In this document: piece after piece, positions 34,931 through 47,585 of the stretch
How positions within the stretch are numbered: position 1 is the stretch's first letter
How the letters are laid out: each line of letters starts with the position of its first letter
Assembly: GCA_038380795.1 (NCBI GenBank)
Contig: CM076259.1
Location: 59,539,938-59,603,937 of the forward strand
Reading direction: 5' to 3'
From: Pyrocephalus nanus
Lineage: Eukaryota > Chordata > Aves > Passeriformes > Tyrannidae
Length of the DNA: 64,000 nt
Position numbers and translations under genes: made by a program
The notes under the pieces: model-generated
The model's input: the letters and a program-made list of their open reading frames with translations, nothing else
Database searches by the model: none
Told to the model about the DNA's origin: nothing

Positions 34931-37900
34931 AGAGAGGGCCCTCATTCATGATTCAGGTTCCTAGACACTAAGACCAGAAAATAATACAGGTATCCTATGA
35001 GAGTTCATACATGGAAATGAGGATTGCTATGTTTGAGATACCAAGAAGCAACCAGGTGTTGAAAGGCAAGTGTTTTTGTTAATGCCCTTCTCAAAGTCAA
35101 GTAAACGGTTTTATTGGTGACATGAAAAGAAACACAAGCCTAGTGATCAGACCAGAGCAAGGAAGAGACATAATAGCTATACTGTAGCTACGAACAATTT
35201 TATAAAATACATATACTGTACACATATACCCACATACATACATATATTTTTGTGGCTACACATACCCATGTAATCTCAGGAAAAAAAACTAATAGAGCAT
35301 ACTCTCATTTTACATTTCAGTATGTATCTCCTAAAGATGGCAACACATCTTCAAATATCAGAATGTGCAAAATCATCTATACATTTAGTATCATCTCAGA
35401 TAAACCTAGTTCTAGCTCAATAACACACCAGCAGTGATTCACCTCTTATGAGCCAGCAGAAACTGTAGGGAGGTGAAAGAAATTTATACCACAATTTCAT
35501 ACACAACTAATTTTAAAACATTCTTGGCTGGACTACATCCCATTAATTGCCAACTTGGCAGGTCTTTCTTAAGATAAGTAATTTAATGACTGGTCAAGCA
35601 CCTTCCAAGAGTTACCAGACCTGATTTTTACCTGCTTGCAAAAGACAAGTAGACAATATGATCTTTAACTTCACCTTACTACCCCAGTTTTAACAATCCT
35701 GTCTATATATGTAGGTCTTCTTCCCTCACCGTCAAGCAGCACTGAGTGTGTCACAGTTTGAGTCCAGGTCACTAAGAGAGAATGACATAAGCTACCAATA
35801 TAAATTACAATTACCTGCATAAGGTCATGCATGCATAGTAAAAGACAGCATACACTTAATTGGCTGTGTAAGGCAGTTTAACTCTTTGCTTCATGAAGTA
35901 AATTCTCCCTCTGTGACATACTAGGAAGCCTTCCCATCTTCTTTTGTTCGTTCCTCCTAAGCTATTCTACATTTAAGACAAGTGTAAAGAAGCAGGCAAA
36001 ATGTCAAGCTTTTAAGGGAAATGTAAACAGTTTGGAACATAACGAAAATTAAGACTGAGAATAGGAACAAAAATGCTGGCAGGTTTGTGTTCTCCCTGGA
36101 GAACATGAAGCACAGATCAAGACTATTTCAAATGCTAGGCTAAATCCTGCACTAAAAGCCTTTAATGTTGTAGAGGGTACAGGTCACTTTCTGCCATGGC
36201 GTGCACTGCATGCCCACACCTAACACGCCTATGCCCAAATAAATCCCTATGAAATATTTAAAACACTGCTCCAAAAATAGATCACCACCACATATAAAGT
36301 ACCTCTGGCCAGACACATGCATCCTCAGCATTTATAGACATACTCAAACATGCAGGTAGCTCTTTCACTTCCCTATGCTTTACCAGAATCCTGAGAATGC
36401 CAGAAGGCAAACAGCTTTCAGGCATAAAGTGTTTCTGTTTGTTAAATTGTTGCCATGTATTCAGCACTGCTTTTTGGTATAAAGTACATCAGTCACATTT
36501 ATAAACAGAAAACAGAGATCAACTATACGTATTCTCAAAATTGGCTGATGATATCAAAGTAACAACGTACAGGAATGAGAAGCAGAGCACTGACATTCCA
36601 TTTGTTTTGAATTAAATTACTTTCCCAATCTCCAAAACTCATTTAGAAAAGTACTCTGCTCCACCAAGTATATATCTAGATATGAAGTACTTAAACATAA
36701 TGGAAAGCATGACATTTAAGATTATTGTCCGGTAAAAATATGACCTTTACGGAACAGTTACATAACAGAAGGTAGTTACTGAACAGAAAAAAAAAAAAGA
36801 AAAATATTTTTAACCATACAATGTCAGTGTAATTAATAACACACATTATTAGCACTTACAAAAGAAAAGCAAACAGTTGAATTTTTACATTCACTTTGAC
36901 GTTATTTTCTTCAAAGAAGAATCAAAACTGGAGACAAGCTGCATTTAAGAGGAAACATTTCTACTGTTGAAAATGACAGGGAAATTAAGCATGCCAAGAA
37001 GAATTTTTGTTTAAAAAACAAAATAATCCCAAAGTCAGAGAAAAATCTAAATTCAAGTATTAATAGTTCAACACAAATACACAACAGCATGCAAGTAAGC
37101 AATTGAAAGGTAACGACAAATACTACATCTGACACTCTGTCCTCATCTAACCCTATTATGCCTAAGGACTATAGAATGTGTAATACATAAGATCACACAT
37201 TTTCTTGGACACTAATGGAATCACCAAATACAAAATGAGCTGAAGAGTTTATTTTAAGACCCAGTTTTCAACTCCTGCTTTACATTTCCGAGTTTGGCCA
37301 AAGCTGCAATGCTGGTTATAACTACTTTTTCTGTCTACAATTTTTAGAGAACAGAATAAAAGAGAAAAGAGAAAAACCACACTGTACACAAGAAAGAAGA
37401 AAAATGTAAGTGTTCTGCTGGAATCAACTGTACGTTTATGGACTTTTAACTAACATTGAGCATATTCACAAAACACAGACATACACAATAGAAAACAACG
37501 TGCAAGGATGGATGTAATAGGAGTAAACTTCTGAAAGGCATGCAAATCTACTCAGTAAACATGTGGGACCCAACAGTTTTGGTTTGGAACCCTCAAGACT
37601 TCTTATTTTTACTTAAACCACAGAACTATTTCTGTACAGAGTATCATTTGGTATAAAAAGAGACTGAAAGCCTACTGATGAGGACTAAAGAAAACCGCAT
37701 TCTAAGCAGGTAGAAATGTTTGTGGCAGAGACTGCCTATTCTCTTGCCCACACTCCTGCCATCTGGACTACTGAAGCATCAGGTTGCTCTATTCAAGATC
37801 TTTTATAAACCCACGTCTCCAAGGTCTCATGAAAATAGTCAGCTGCTGGCTGAAAAAATCTGCTAGAGCGCAATTTCATATGGAAATCACTTGAGCCAAA

Positions 37901-39190
37901 AGATAGCCAAAAGTCTCTAATAGGCCCTTATCAAATATACTTGAGGAAGTTTGCAACTTGAAGTGTATTAGTCACATGTTTGCTGAACTGAGCTTCAAAT
38001 CATACCATAAATAAAAGAAGAAACATGACCTTAATCTTTGGAATCCTCACAAAAGCAGGCTTGAGCTTTGTTCTTTCCAGAGACAACAAAACAAAAATGT
38101 TAGAAGTCCCAGTTCTCTGTCTATATAAACACATTTCCTCTTGACACTTCACTACAAAGACCCTAGCAAAGGCACGAGGTATCTTTTGTAAGCAATTATG
38201 TACACAAGCCTCAAGAATCTCAGGTTCAGGAGGCCAGAAGTGAGAATCTGAGGGTGGTCCTGGGCTTGTCTGCAGGTGAGATCTGCCAGGGTTGCTCTCC
38301 CATCATCCCTCCTTCTCATGCTCCAGCTGTGGTAGCAGAAACATTTCTAAGTAACTGGATCTACACACATGGCATTCAAGAGCTTCCCACCAAACCTGTA
38401 ATTATGAACCACATAAGTCAAAGTAGGTAATTCCCCAGATTCCTTCCTAAAATTTCATTGAGAGCTTTTTCCTTCTCTTTGTGGATCATAGCAGCGTTTT
38501 CAAACTTATACCAACTAATAAGGAAGAAATACTACATTTGCCTTCCTTGGCAGACAATAACACACTACATTTGCAAAAAGTCACACAGCTGTGGAGAAAT
38601 GACAGGATTTTTAGCTTGTCTAGACAAAGGAGCACATGAAGAGGGTGAGATGAACTTTAGCTGGCACAGCCTCGTTTAGGAAACTGCTGATTCCAGGTTG
38701 AGGAAACGTAAAATGACCACAGAGAAACAACAGAGATTGCATTTTGGTTCTCCTTTGGAAGTCGTATTTTGAGGCCAAAATTAATTCGGAATGCTGAGAA
38801 GTAAAGGATGGAGATGAATGACACACTGTAGAACAACTGCTTCTAGATATCTGTGAGGCTCTAACCTCAAAACTGTCAACAGGGAAAAATGTGTTCCTCT
38901 AAAAGCTTTCTACTCTCCTCTCTGGCAGTCATGCCTGGTCAGTAGCCAGCCAGCTTGGTGCTGAAACTGTTCTCCCAAACTGATGACTTTCAGCAAAGAA
39001 AATGTCACTGTCACCAGTCACAAAACTGCCAAAACTTGCAGTTCTTACTGAATTGGTGGGGAAAGGACAGGGAGAGATTTCTGGGTCTCTTATTCTACTG
39101 AGATTACTGGCATGCTGTGAGATGGTTCTTGTGACTCACTCCTTGAATAATTGTTCTCAAACAAAAGAAGTTTCTAAACAGGATGCTAAT
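34931..39190. other. unique stretch
   Basis: About 4.3 kb with no gene, RNA or repeat that I recognise. Short A runs occur, for example at 36787-36798. Open frames are 74 codons or fewer. Confidence 0.5.
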
Positions 39191-39372
39191 CATAGTATCA
39201 TAGAAAGCTTTGTGTTGGAAGGGACCTTAAATGTCATCTAGTTCCAATCTAGTTCCAACTCGCTGCCATAGACTGGAACACCTTCCACTAGAGCAGTCCT
39301 CAAAATCCCATCCAACCTGGCCTTGAATACTTCGAGGTATGAGGCACTCGCATCTTCCCTGGGCAAAACCAA
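39191..39372 (-). mobile_element. CR1 LINE 3' tail fragment
   Basis: Inverted CR1 tail: 'CATAGTATCATAGAAAGC', then 'GTTGGAAGGGACCTTAAATG', 'TCATCTAGTTCC' and 'CCCATCCAACCTGGCCTTGA', running to the inverted end of ORF2 ('CATCTTCCCTGGGC'). About 180 bp remain. An 11-bp unit, CTAGTTCCAAT, is tandemly repeated at 39238-39259 within it. The wording matches the 55672-55866 tail read in reverse, so they share a subfamily. Confidence 0.93.
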
Positions 39373-40461
39373 CCAGGTTCTCATATTTACACAACATTTA
39401 TCCTTTTATCATGACAGCTTTACTTACAACCCTTCACTTTCAGAATAAATAAATTTTCCTTCCAAATTTAAGTGGAACCATTGGCTAGGCATTTGTATAC
39501 AAGAAAACAAAAATATTTGGATTCTACTTGATATTCACATCTACTCCAGGCAGCCACAGAATGGGATGTGAGCATATCTGCAAAGCTGAGAAGAAAATAG
39601 TGCACCATTGTAAAATTAGCAGCTGCTGACCAGTAACCAATTCACAGTGGCAGTATTTCTCAACCTCATTGAAGAACTAGGATATAGAAACTCAAGACAG
39701 TGACTAAAAAAAGATTAAACACAGCAAAGGCAGCTTCATAAGCAAATTATCAGGGCCTTGTTATGTATGCACTGTCTAGAAACTTTGCAACAGACTGAAA
39801 GAATGGAAATGAAAACTTGTGTTATGAAGCCTGGTTGATTTTCATTACTGTCTGTGTACATCCCTTCTGCAGTAAATTACTAAAAGGGCATTTTATTGTA
39901 AGTCGATGGGTAATTTTGTGAAACTGTGGCACTTCAGTCAAAAATAACTCACTAAAGAAGCGGCATGAGTAATAATGCCATTTACCACACAAATAAATAT
40001 GCGTAGATTTTTCCTGTAGTATCTGCCCACACCACAGAATAGCCTGAAGTTTATTCCACATCTATACAGTATTTTCAAACATTGCTCATGATCGTGCTGT
40101 ATAACAAATGTCTATAAGTGCATCCTTAGGATGGTGAACAGTACTGTCAGGCACCATCATTATTAACTACACAAGTTTAAGTTTTTGCATTTACGACCAT
40201 TACTAGCTCCAGGCATCAATTGTGGAAAATATTGCACATCTGCTGAAAACCTTGAACAGCCGCTGACTTCTTATGAAAATTGCTTTGTGGAGACTGCAGG
40301 ACATGTCTATACAAATACTGGATTACACTCACATACTCACCACTAGCACTGTCTTTCTCTGCACAACTCCACAAGCTGCTCCTGTACACAGATGCCTGCT
40401 TGGTACTGCTCCTGCTATTTTCTGTCTCTGCAAGGACAGCTTCTCTTTGCCTCTTCCTTTC
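39373..40461. other. unique stretch
   Basis: No gene or repeat is recognised. Confidence 0.5.
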
Positions 40462-40999
40462 TACAGTGGGTCTAGCTGGGATGGAGCTAACACTCCGCAG
40501 AGCACAACTCACAGTGCTGTGCTTTACACTCATGTCTAAGAGGGTTTGGTAACCCCTCCACGTGTTGGCTGCTGCTGAGCAGCCCCCACACAGCACCAAG
40601 GCTGTCTCTCCAACACCCCCACGGGCTGGTAGGGTGGAGGTGGGGCAAGAGGTTGGGAGGGGAGGCAGCCAGGACAGCTGAACGTAACTAAGCAGAGGGA
40701 TATCCCATACCATGTGGTATCAGCAATAAAAGTTAAGAGAAAGAAGTGCATTCATTATTAAGGTGTTTATCTTCTGGAGCAGCTGCTGTATGCATTGGGG
40801 TTTTTGCTTCCCCCGAGTGGCTGGACATTACCTGTTGATGGGAAGTAGAGAATAAATCATTTTCCTTTTCTTCCATAGGCAGACTTTTCTTCATTAGTCT
40901 GCCTTGAACTCAACTAAAAATTTCTTCATCTCATTTTCTCCCCCTGTTCTGCTGAAGAGGGGACATAAGAGAGCAGCTGGATGGGTGCCTGGGAGCCAG
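40462..40999 (+). mobile_element. solo LTR, same ERVL-like family, 3' end truncated
   Basis: This is homologous to the LTR at 13236-13799 along its length and in the same orientation. Shared landmarks are the start (GGGTCTAGCTGGGATGGAG), 'GCTGCTGAGCAG', 'CCCATACCAT', an A-rich AATAAAAG at the TATA position (about 40726), and GTAGAGAATAAATC with AATAAA at 40851-40856. The end 'GCAGCTGGATGGGTGCCTGG' is present but stops before the 'AGGGTCAACCCA' terminus. Sequence divergence from the first copy is considerable. No internal retroviral genes lie next to it. Antisense frames of up to 165 codons across it (40216-40713) are incidental. Confidence 0.8.
40851..40856 (+). terminator. polyadenylation signal of the second LTR
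   Basis: AATAAA in a context shared with the first LTR. Confidence 0.45.
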
Positions 41000-41357
41000 T
41001 TTTCCTCTCCTCTGTCTTTACATTGGAGTGTAGAGGCCAAGAAGGTTCCTCCTACAGGCTCTTCCTACAATGGCACCAAGAGATCACCCAACATTTATTC
41101 ACTGGATCTTCTCCACTTGTCCCAGGGCTATATCACACATTTTACAGTTGATAATGTTCTCTCCCTTGTGTGCTCTGGATGTTCGGTGTAAAGGCTAAGG
41201 AAAAGGGTAAACAGCTGCTGTACTAATGCCAGTTTTTGTGGCAGCACTGATAAAGCACTAAAGCGTTGCTTTTTTAAGCAGTGCTGCAAGACTCATTGCT
41301 TTGTCCTCTGTGTTGCATATGCTCGGAGATCATCCCAAGCCATGGCCTAACTTTACC

Positions 41358-41376
41358 TTTTTTTTTTTTTTTTTTT
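41358..41376. repeat. 19-base T run
   Basis: A homopolymer tract. On minus, an ATTAAA lies just upstream of the corresponding A run, but no retrocopy is recognised behind it. Confidence 0.97.
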
Positions 41377-41772
41377 ACAGACCATTTTAATCCTAGCTTC
41401 TAAGTGACAGACAGGTAGGCTAATATCTTGCATATTTTTATGGCAGTACTCAGGCACTATATGGTACCAAGAAACAAGGAATTTGTTCAAACAATTCACC
41501 AAACACACCAGATACATATATCTACCGGCATACATATATATACTGATTTCTTCTTTCATCAGAGATTATGGAAGTATCAATGTCTGAACACAGGTTGCTT
41601 CGAGAGAGCTCCTGCAACCTTGCATGCTGGATTTAGGCCAGGAGTATAACTACTTCTTGTCAATAACAGCATTATTATCTCAGTGTACTCTTTTTAAAAA
41701 ACCCATCTAATTCTGGAAAATGTAGACACAAAATAGTAAGCCAGATGATCAAATTTGTTCTGCTTTTTCCCC

Positions 41773-41810
41773 TTACTTGATGATTCTTCATCAAGTAACT
41801 TACTTGATGA
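41773..41810. repeat. 11-bp hairpin plus a third copy of the same unit
   Basis: TTACTTGATGA (41773-41783) is followed after TTCT by its exact reverse complement (41788-41798), and then by another exact direct copy (41800-41810). Confidence 0.95.
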
Positions 41811-44800
41811 GCATAATCACCCTCCTTTGAAAGAAAAAAGAGGCAACTGTGGTATCACCAGTCTGACCTGTGAAACAGGAGGAACGAGTGTCTCAGCAGG
41901 GTGATGGTTGGGATGCAAAATGATATTAAAAGAGGAAGTTGCAATGGTTTCTCCCAGGAGATAATCTGAAATTTGAAAGGAAACATTTATCACTATGTCA
42001 AAATTGCCTAGCACAGATGTGGCACTTGGAGAACACAGAGGGTGGGAAACGTAGAAGGGCTGCAGAAAAGAACCAACCAAAAAAAGTTGGTTTTTCTTTC
42101 TGTACAAAAAGTTATCTGCCACTGGATATTTAAAACAAAATTTTGCAGTCCTCTCCATGAAGTCCTACAGCATTATCATGTATAAGGGTTTTACTTGCAT
42201 AAGTGCCCTTCATCATATCGCTGTACTGTGTTCCTGGCTGGGTATTAGGGTCAATCTGTTCCCCAAAGTGGAGCCAGGGAACAGTGGTTTTTTTCCATGA
42301 CACAAAGATCTCATCCTCTGTTTGATGGTGCTTGGGGACCATTGCATCTTTAGAGCTTTTATAGCATTAAGAATATACTAATCTTCACTAGTGCTGCTTT
42401 AGAAGAACATTTAAGTTCTTGCCAGCTTCCCAAAGAAAGCAAGTTCTTGGAGAGTCCAAAACCTCTGCTCTGCTCAGGGTGGCTAATATGATTCTATGAT
42501 AACTGTGCAATTCAAAGCAAACCATTTGCACCTCTCCAGTGAAAGATCCTTTTTGCAAGAAATACATCTTCTCCTGCATGAACATGGAATTCCTGAGCGG
42601 ATGTACTGTAGAAATGAAAAATGTCCTTGGTAAACACTTCAATTGTGAGAAAAGTCTGTCTAAAAATGCCCCCAATTCCATCTCAACATGTAGAAAATGC
42701 TGCTTTTGTGGAAATTACTTAGGGCTCTTTGTAAATCCAGGGCGATGCACAGCAGTTTGCTTTTTATGGTTGTTATTTCTTTCTCTTCCTTCTTCATCAT
42801 GGTATTTTTCCCCCCCTCTCATGTATGGGTATTTTCATCCCCTGAGCTTTATTCAGTCTTCATCTCGATTTTTAATGTTCCTATTTTGTTTCTTCTTCTT
42901 TCTTCACAAACAACACAATTCACCTTTATTTTTTAATGTTTTGCTTCCAGAAACACTCAGAGAGCCTACTAAAAGGCACTCCAACCTCCAACCTATTTGT
43001 GAAAAGGAAGCAACATGACTAGTAAGTCTCTGTTGAAATTATTAAAGCTTCCCTAGGGGCAAAAGGAGATGGGGGCGGGGAATCACCTTTTCAGAAGAAA
43101 ATTTTCAGTAATTAGTAACAAAGTTTAATGGGCAATATTATAATTTAATAGTTACACCAGATAGCTATTAAAATACATTATCATATATTAAAACATCTTA
43201 TTAGGTAGTGCAATTTACTAACCCCAAAAAAACCTGATCGCTACAGATGAACCATCAAATTCAAGCAGCAAGATTTTGTTGCTCTGCTGCTGCTGTCAGC
43301 TGTGGATAGAAGGGGCATCAGCTGTAAAATGGACCCCACACAACATCTTTCAAACTGTCAGATTCATGACACCAGAAGACCTTGCTTCCCTCTAACATTT
43401 TTCCTATTAGTTCAGTTAAAAAACCCCACACCCTCACTATTAGTAAGCCACACTCTGGAAATAACAAATTTCAGAGGCAAGTCAGGGTCTGTGCACTTAC
43501 TGCTCAGAAACTCATATTCATTTCTCTAACTTTGAAAAAAGACTTGTCAAGTTTAGCAGAATTGCCTCGGTGCTTAAAATATCTGCATATGTGGTTATAG
43601 ATCTAAACTGTGTAGGGTTTTCAGGATGATCAAAACTGATGTACAGCATATCTTTTCTACATTTATGTAATGTTCTGACTTCCCAGGAAAACTGCTAAGT
43701 GAAATGACAAAGTCCAAACTCCAATAGGAACAAATTCACCACTATAAAGTGATACAAATGATTAAAATAAAACAGTTCAATTAAGGGTATATGAAGTAGC
43801 AAACACATAAAAATAAATGAGGAAAGAATTGCCCTGGAAACAAAGCTATTTCAGTTACAGTGTATTTTGATCCCTTTATGATGAATATACTTCGTAAATG
43901 AAAAAAATAACTTGTACAATGACAGCTAGAGAAAGTTATATCAAAGGATTTGTACAAAGTGATCAAACCCATGTTAATAACCCAGCACAGTTTTTGTTAA
44001 TTTAAAATAAAAGCTTCATTAAAGTAATAATACCCCAACTGCGATTAACTAGATATTTTTTTGAAATATAAAGTGAGTATCAAATAGTCTTCTACTAAAA
44101 CAATAAACACACATTTGTATATCCTGTACACAAACCTGAAAGCCTACTTCAAGGTCCAATTCCTATTTATTTTTTAGTATTCAGAAACCTTCATTCTAGA
44201 TCGAATCAAGATGGCAAAAGCTGTCAACTATATTTTAACTAAGTTTGTGGTACTTTAAATATGATCCTATGCCTCTTGGTTCATACCTCTACGCTTGGGC
44301 TACCTACCACTTGCAAAAAGTGGCCAGATATAGCTTTCCTTCACTACTACCTGGCAGAATTTCATCTGCTCCACTCAAATCAGAGCCGACCACCACAATC
44401 CATCCCACTGTCACTTCCATAACATTTCCTACAATGGAAGCTACAGTTTGTAAAGCATGCAGCCATATGTCTTCAATTTTGAGCTAGTGGATATGGAGTG
44501 AGTAAAAATATATGTATTATATAATATATATATATATAAAATCACTTTTCTGTTGCATGCTGAAAAATTCTTCTGTAACTAGTGGAGAATTAGGACCTGA
44601 CCGTCCTATAATAAACTGTCTTCACACTTCACTAAAGCCAGTGTTGATCACACTGATAAAACAGCTCAAAATACATAACCTCAAGCTGTTGAGCTTGGGC
44701 ACTTCTACTGAAGACAACTAGAAAATCTTACAAAATTTCCTTCTTTAAGAAGCAACACAAGGTACTTATTTGCCATAACTGAAACCACAATCTCAAAAGT

Positions 44801-45281
44801 GGAAAGGTAATTTCCTTCTGCAACTGATCTCTCAGTTGCAGAGAGGCTGAGATGGCTTCTTCATTGGGAGCAAAGATCATGGCCCTAAAGGAGAGCCTTG
44901 TGTACACACCATCTAGGCTAACACGCTGAAGACGTACGTACCGACAGACTTCATCTGCTTATGGATGCGCATAAGGATGCTGCAATCTGAACTCCAGCCA
45001 TAAATCACAAGTAAAGCTACAATATTCTATGTAAAGCCCCTTGAATCTAAGCCAGCAAAGAAATCTAGAGCTTTTAACCACAGACATGAATGGGTTCACG
45101 CCAGCCAGCCCAAATCAGTAACTGGCAGTCAACGGCCTGCAACAGCTGACACTTCTTTCTCTCTCTCAAGTGGTTCGCAAAGATATATTCATGGGTAAAC
45201 CACTGCAATAAGCCAGAATGTACCAAATGGAAATTTGTATGACAACAGGAATTTCATCTTCACCAGAAATACTTGTAATCT

Positions 45282-45303
45282 AAAAAAAAAAAAAAAAAAA
45301 AAA
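45282..45303. repeat. 22-base A run
   Basis: The longest homopolymer in the window. No AATAAA lies shortly upstream, so it does not look like a retrocopy tail. Confidence 0.97.
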
Positions 45304-47225
45304 GGATGGAAATGTCCCTTTCTGACCAGTGTCCAAGAGGACCCCAAAGAACACCCACAAAATAAACATCCTCGAGGTGGAAAGTGGAGGGAAAGGGTGA
45401 GACAAGGCAGAAAGAAACTCCCTCTCTCTTTGCCAAGCCCTCTCCTTGTTTTAACAAATGAGCTATTAGCATCTCCAAATTATCTGGCCCAAGCTACAGC
45501 CAGCTCCCTTTTATCCAAACTGAGGTTCCAGCCAAACGTTAGGAAATTAGCAGCTGGGTCCAGCACTAGGGCAGCAGGCCTGCATATCATCAGCACCACG
45601 ACATCAATGAGTCCCAAGCTGCACTCTCCTTTACCACCTTTGTCTATATATTTACTGCCACGGAAAGGAGTCTGCTTGCCTGAACCATTCACTACAAAGC
45701 CTGGAGACAAATTCTTACCCACTAGTATTTCTCTGAAGGAACGGGGAAGCAGAAAGAAATACGAGATTCTTAACTACAATTTTAGGTACACTTACAAGAA
45801 CTGTACAAGCACATTTAAGGAGTTCTACATTACCCCTTGAATTACTGTGAATATTAGCCTGGTGTTTTCTAGGAGAAGTCCACAAAATAGGCAAGAAGGG
45901 TCTCCACAGCTGCACTGTGCAAAGGTGTGAACTTGACTAACAGACAATAAAGAAACAAAACTTCCCAAATACTGACAAATCTCTCACTATCACTTCTTTA
46001 ACATCTTTGTCACAGAAAGTATGGACAGGTCAATTAACTCTAATGGTACATCAGTTTACCTATTGATTAAATGATGGCAATAACCAAGCCATATAAGAAA
46101 TTATTTTTCTGAAGGCCAAAAAACCAAATATTAGAGTAGATGTTTTTAAGCTTCTTAAGCTTCTGCTCACTTAGACAGCCTCTTAGATGTCCTGGTAAGA
46201 CCTCATAGATGTTAAATGTAGTGACTTAACGCAAGAGGAAAAAAAAATGGACATATTCATACACAGTGCAGTATTCCAACTGAAAATTTCAGATTTTTAA
46301 CTTACGAGTCAAGATTACTTAACTGTAAAGTGGTATACCTTTTATGACACTGCAGAGTACATAAGACCTACGGCAAAAGAAGTCCTCACATTAAAAACAA
46401 TCAGATTAGCATAATAAGAGGGGAAAGCAAAGCTGCAGGAACATTTGGGAAGCTTTTAATTTTTTTTCTTTAAAGCATTTCAATTCCTCCAGCCAAAGTA
46501 AACACATCACAGATTAGTTCTCAGAAGTGCTCTCAGCCAAAAAGTAAGTTATTGTAATATGAGGAGTGATACTGGGAGCTAAGCTAAGCTTTAAAAGCCT
46601 CCATGGCATATAACAGATGTGGAGGGCTCAGAATACAGACTGCAACAAGTACATGTTAAAGTTTTCAGACCTAATAAACACATTTAAAATACAGTGAGCT
46701 AGCTAGAATACCACGAATGCACGCTCCTCTTATTCCCATTGTGGAATTAAGGAAGTATGAAGCCAGTTTTCAGTCATACCATTCCTGTAATAGAAAAGGC
46801 CCTTCACAAACCAAAGGCCCCTTGACTTCATTTAACTTCTCTTGTTCCTGAAATGACATGGAAATGTGGCATGTCAGCATCCTGGGATACTCACCACTAA
46901 CATCTGTCAATGATGAAGAAATTAAAAGCCCCAGACGTTCAAAAAGTGTATCTTCTTTACAAAAAGATTTACTGGAGGGGAAAACTGGAAAAAGCTCTCA
47001 AATTCATTTTAATTTGGAGCACAACTTAATATTTAATTTCTTGAAATTGATTCTTCAAGAGATTTTCCAATTCTGCATCTTAACAATGTACCAGAATTGC
47101 TGAGGACTACACCAATATCCAACCGCCAGAAATCAAACAACAAAGAAAAATACACAGATGAAGCAGTTAAAAAAAATAACCTGTTTACTTGAAGTTAAGA
47201 GAACCTCTTTTTAGATGCTGCACCC

Positions 47226-47585
47226 TCATAAAATCGTTAATTGGAAAAGACTCTAAAGATCATAAAATCCAACCATCAACCTAATGCCATGTTAGCACTT
47301 AACCATGCCCCTAAATGCCACATCTACACATTTTTTAAATACTTCCAGGGATGGTGAGTCCACTTCCCGGGGCAGCCTGTTCCAATGCTTGACAACCCTT
47401 TCATTGAAGAAATTTTTCCTAATATCTGACCTAGACCTCCCCTGGCACAACTGGAGCCTGTTTCCTGTTGTCCTATCTATTGTTACGTGAGAGAACAATC
47501 CCCACTTAACTACGCCCTCCTTTCAGGTAGTTGTAGAGAGCAATAAGGTCCCCCTTGAGCCTCCTTTTCCCTAGGCTAAACAACA
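47226..47585 (-). mobile_element. CR1 LINE 3' fragment
   Basis: About 360 bp in minus orientation, with the same layout as the 4556-4995 copy: 'CCACATCTACACATTTTTTA', 'GGGGCAGCCTGTTCCAATGC', 'GAAGAAATTTTTCCTAATAT', 'AGGTAGTTGTAGAGAGCAAT' and 'GAGCCTCCTTTTCCCTAGGC'. The minus frame at 47292-47498 reads the ORF2 C-terminus (DIRKNFF and [10 protein letters not shown]). The tail itself is degraded at the left edge. Confidence 0.92.

Larger units (their letters stand above)
41000..47225. other. long unique stretch with low-complexity patches
   Basis: About 6.2 kb without a recognised gene. Noted: a 19-base T run at 41358-41376, the triple 11-mer at 41773-41810, an (AT)n patch at 44524-44538 and a 22-base A run at 45282-45303. 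The longest open frame of the window, 201 codons at 45235-45840 plus, begins with a lysine run encoded by the A tract and has no domain that I recognise. A 159-codon frame at 42539-43018 plus includes a phenylalanine run from T-rich DNA. I treat both as chance. Confidence 0.5.

Noticed and set aside
40216..40713. 165-codon minus-strand open frame
   Set aside because: It is antisense to the second LTR for most of its length and has no recognisable domain.
13236..40999. The two LTRs as ends of one provirus
   Set aside because: They are 27 kb apart, diverged from each other, and no retroviral gene sequence lies between them.
41358..41560. Possible minus-strand processed retrocopy (T19 with inverted ATTAAA next to it)
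   Set aside because: No recognisable transcript sequence or target duplication follows, and one hexamer near a homopolymer is weak evidence.
42539..43018. 159-codon plus-strand open frame with a hydrophobic run
   Set aside because: The hydrophobic part comes from T-rich low-complexity DNA, and there is no domain or splice context.
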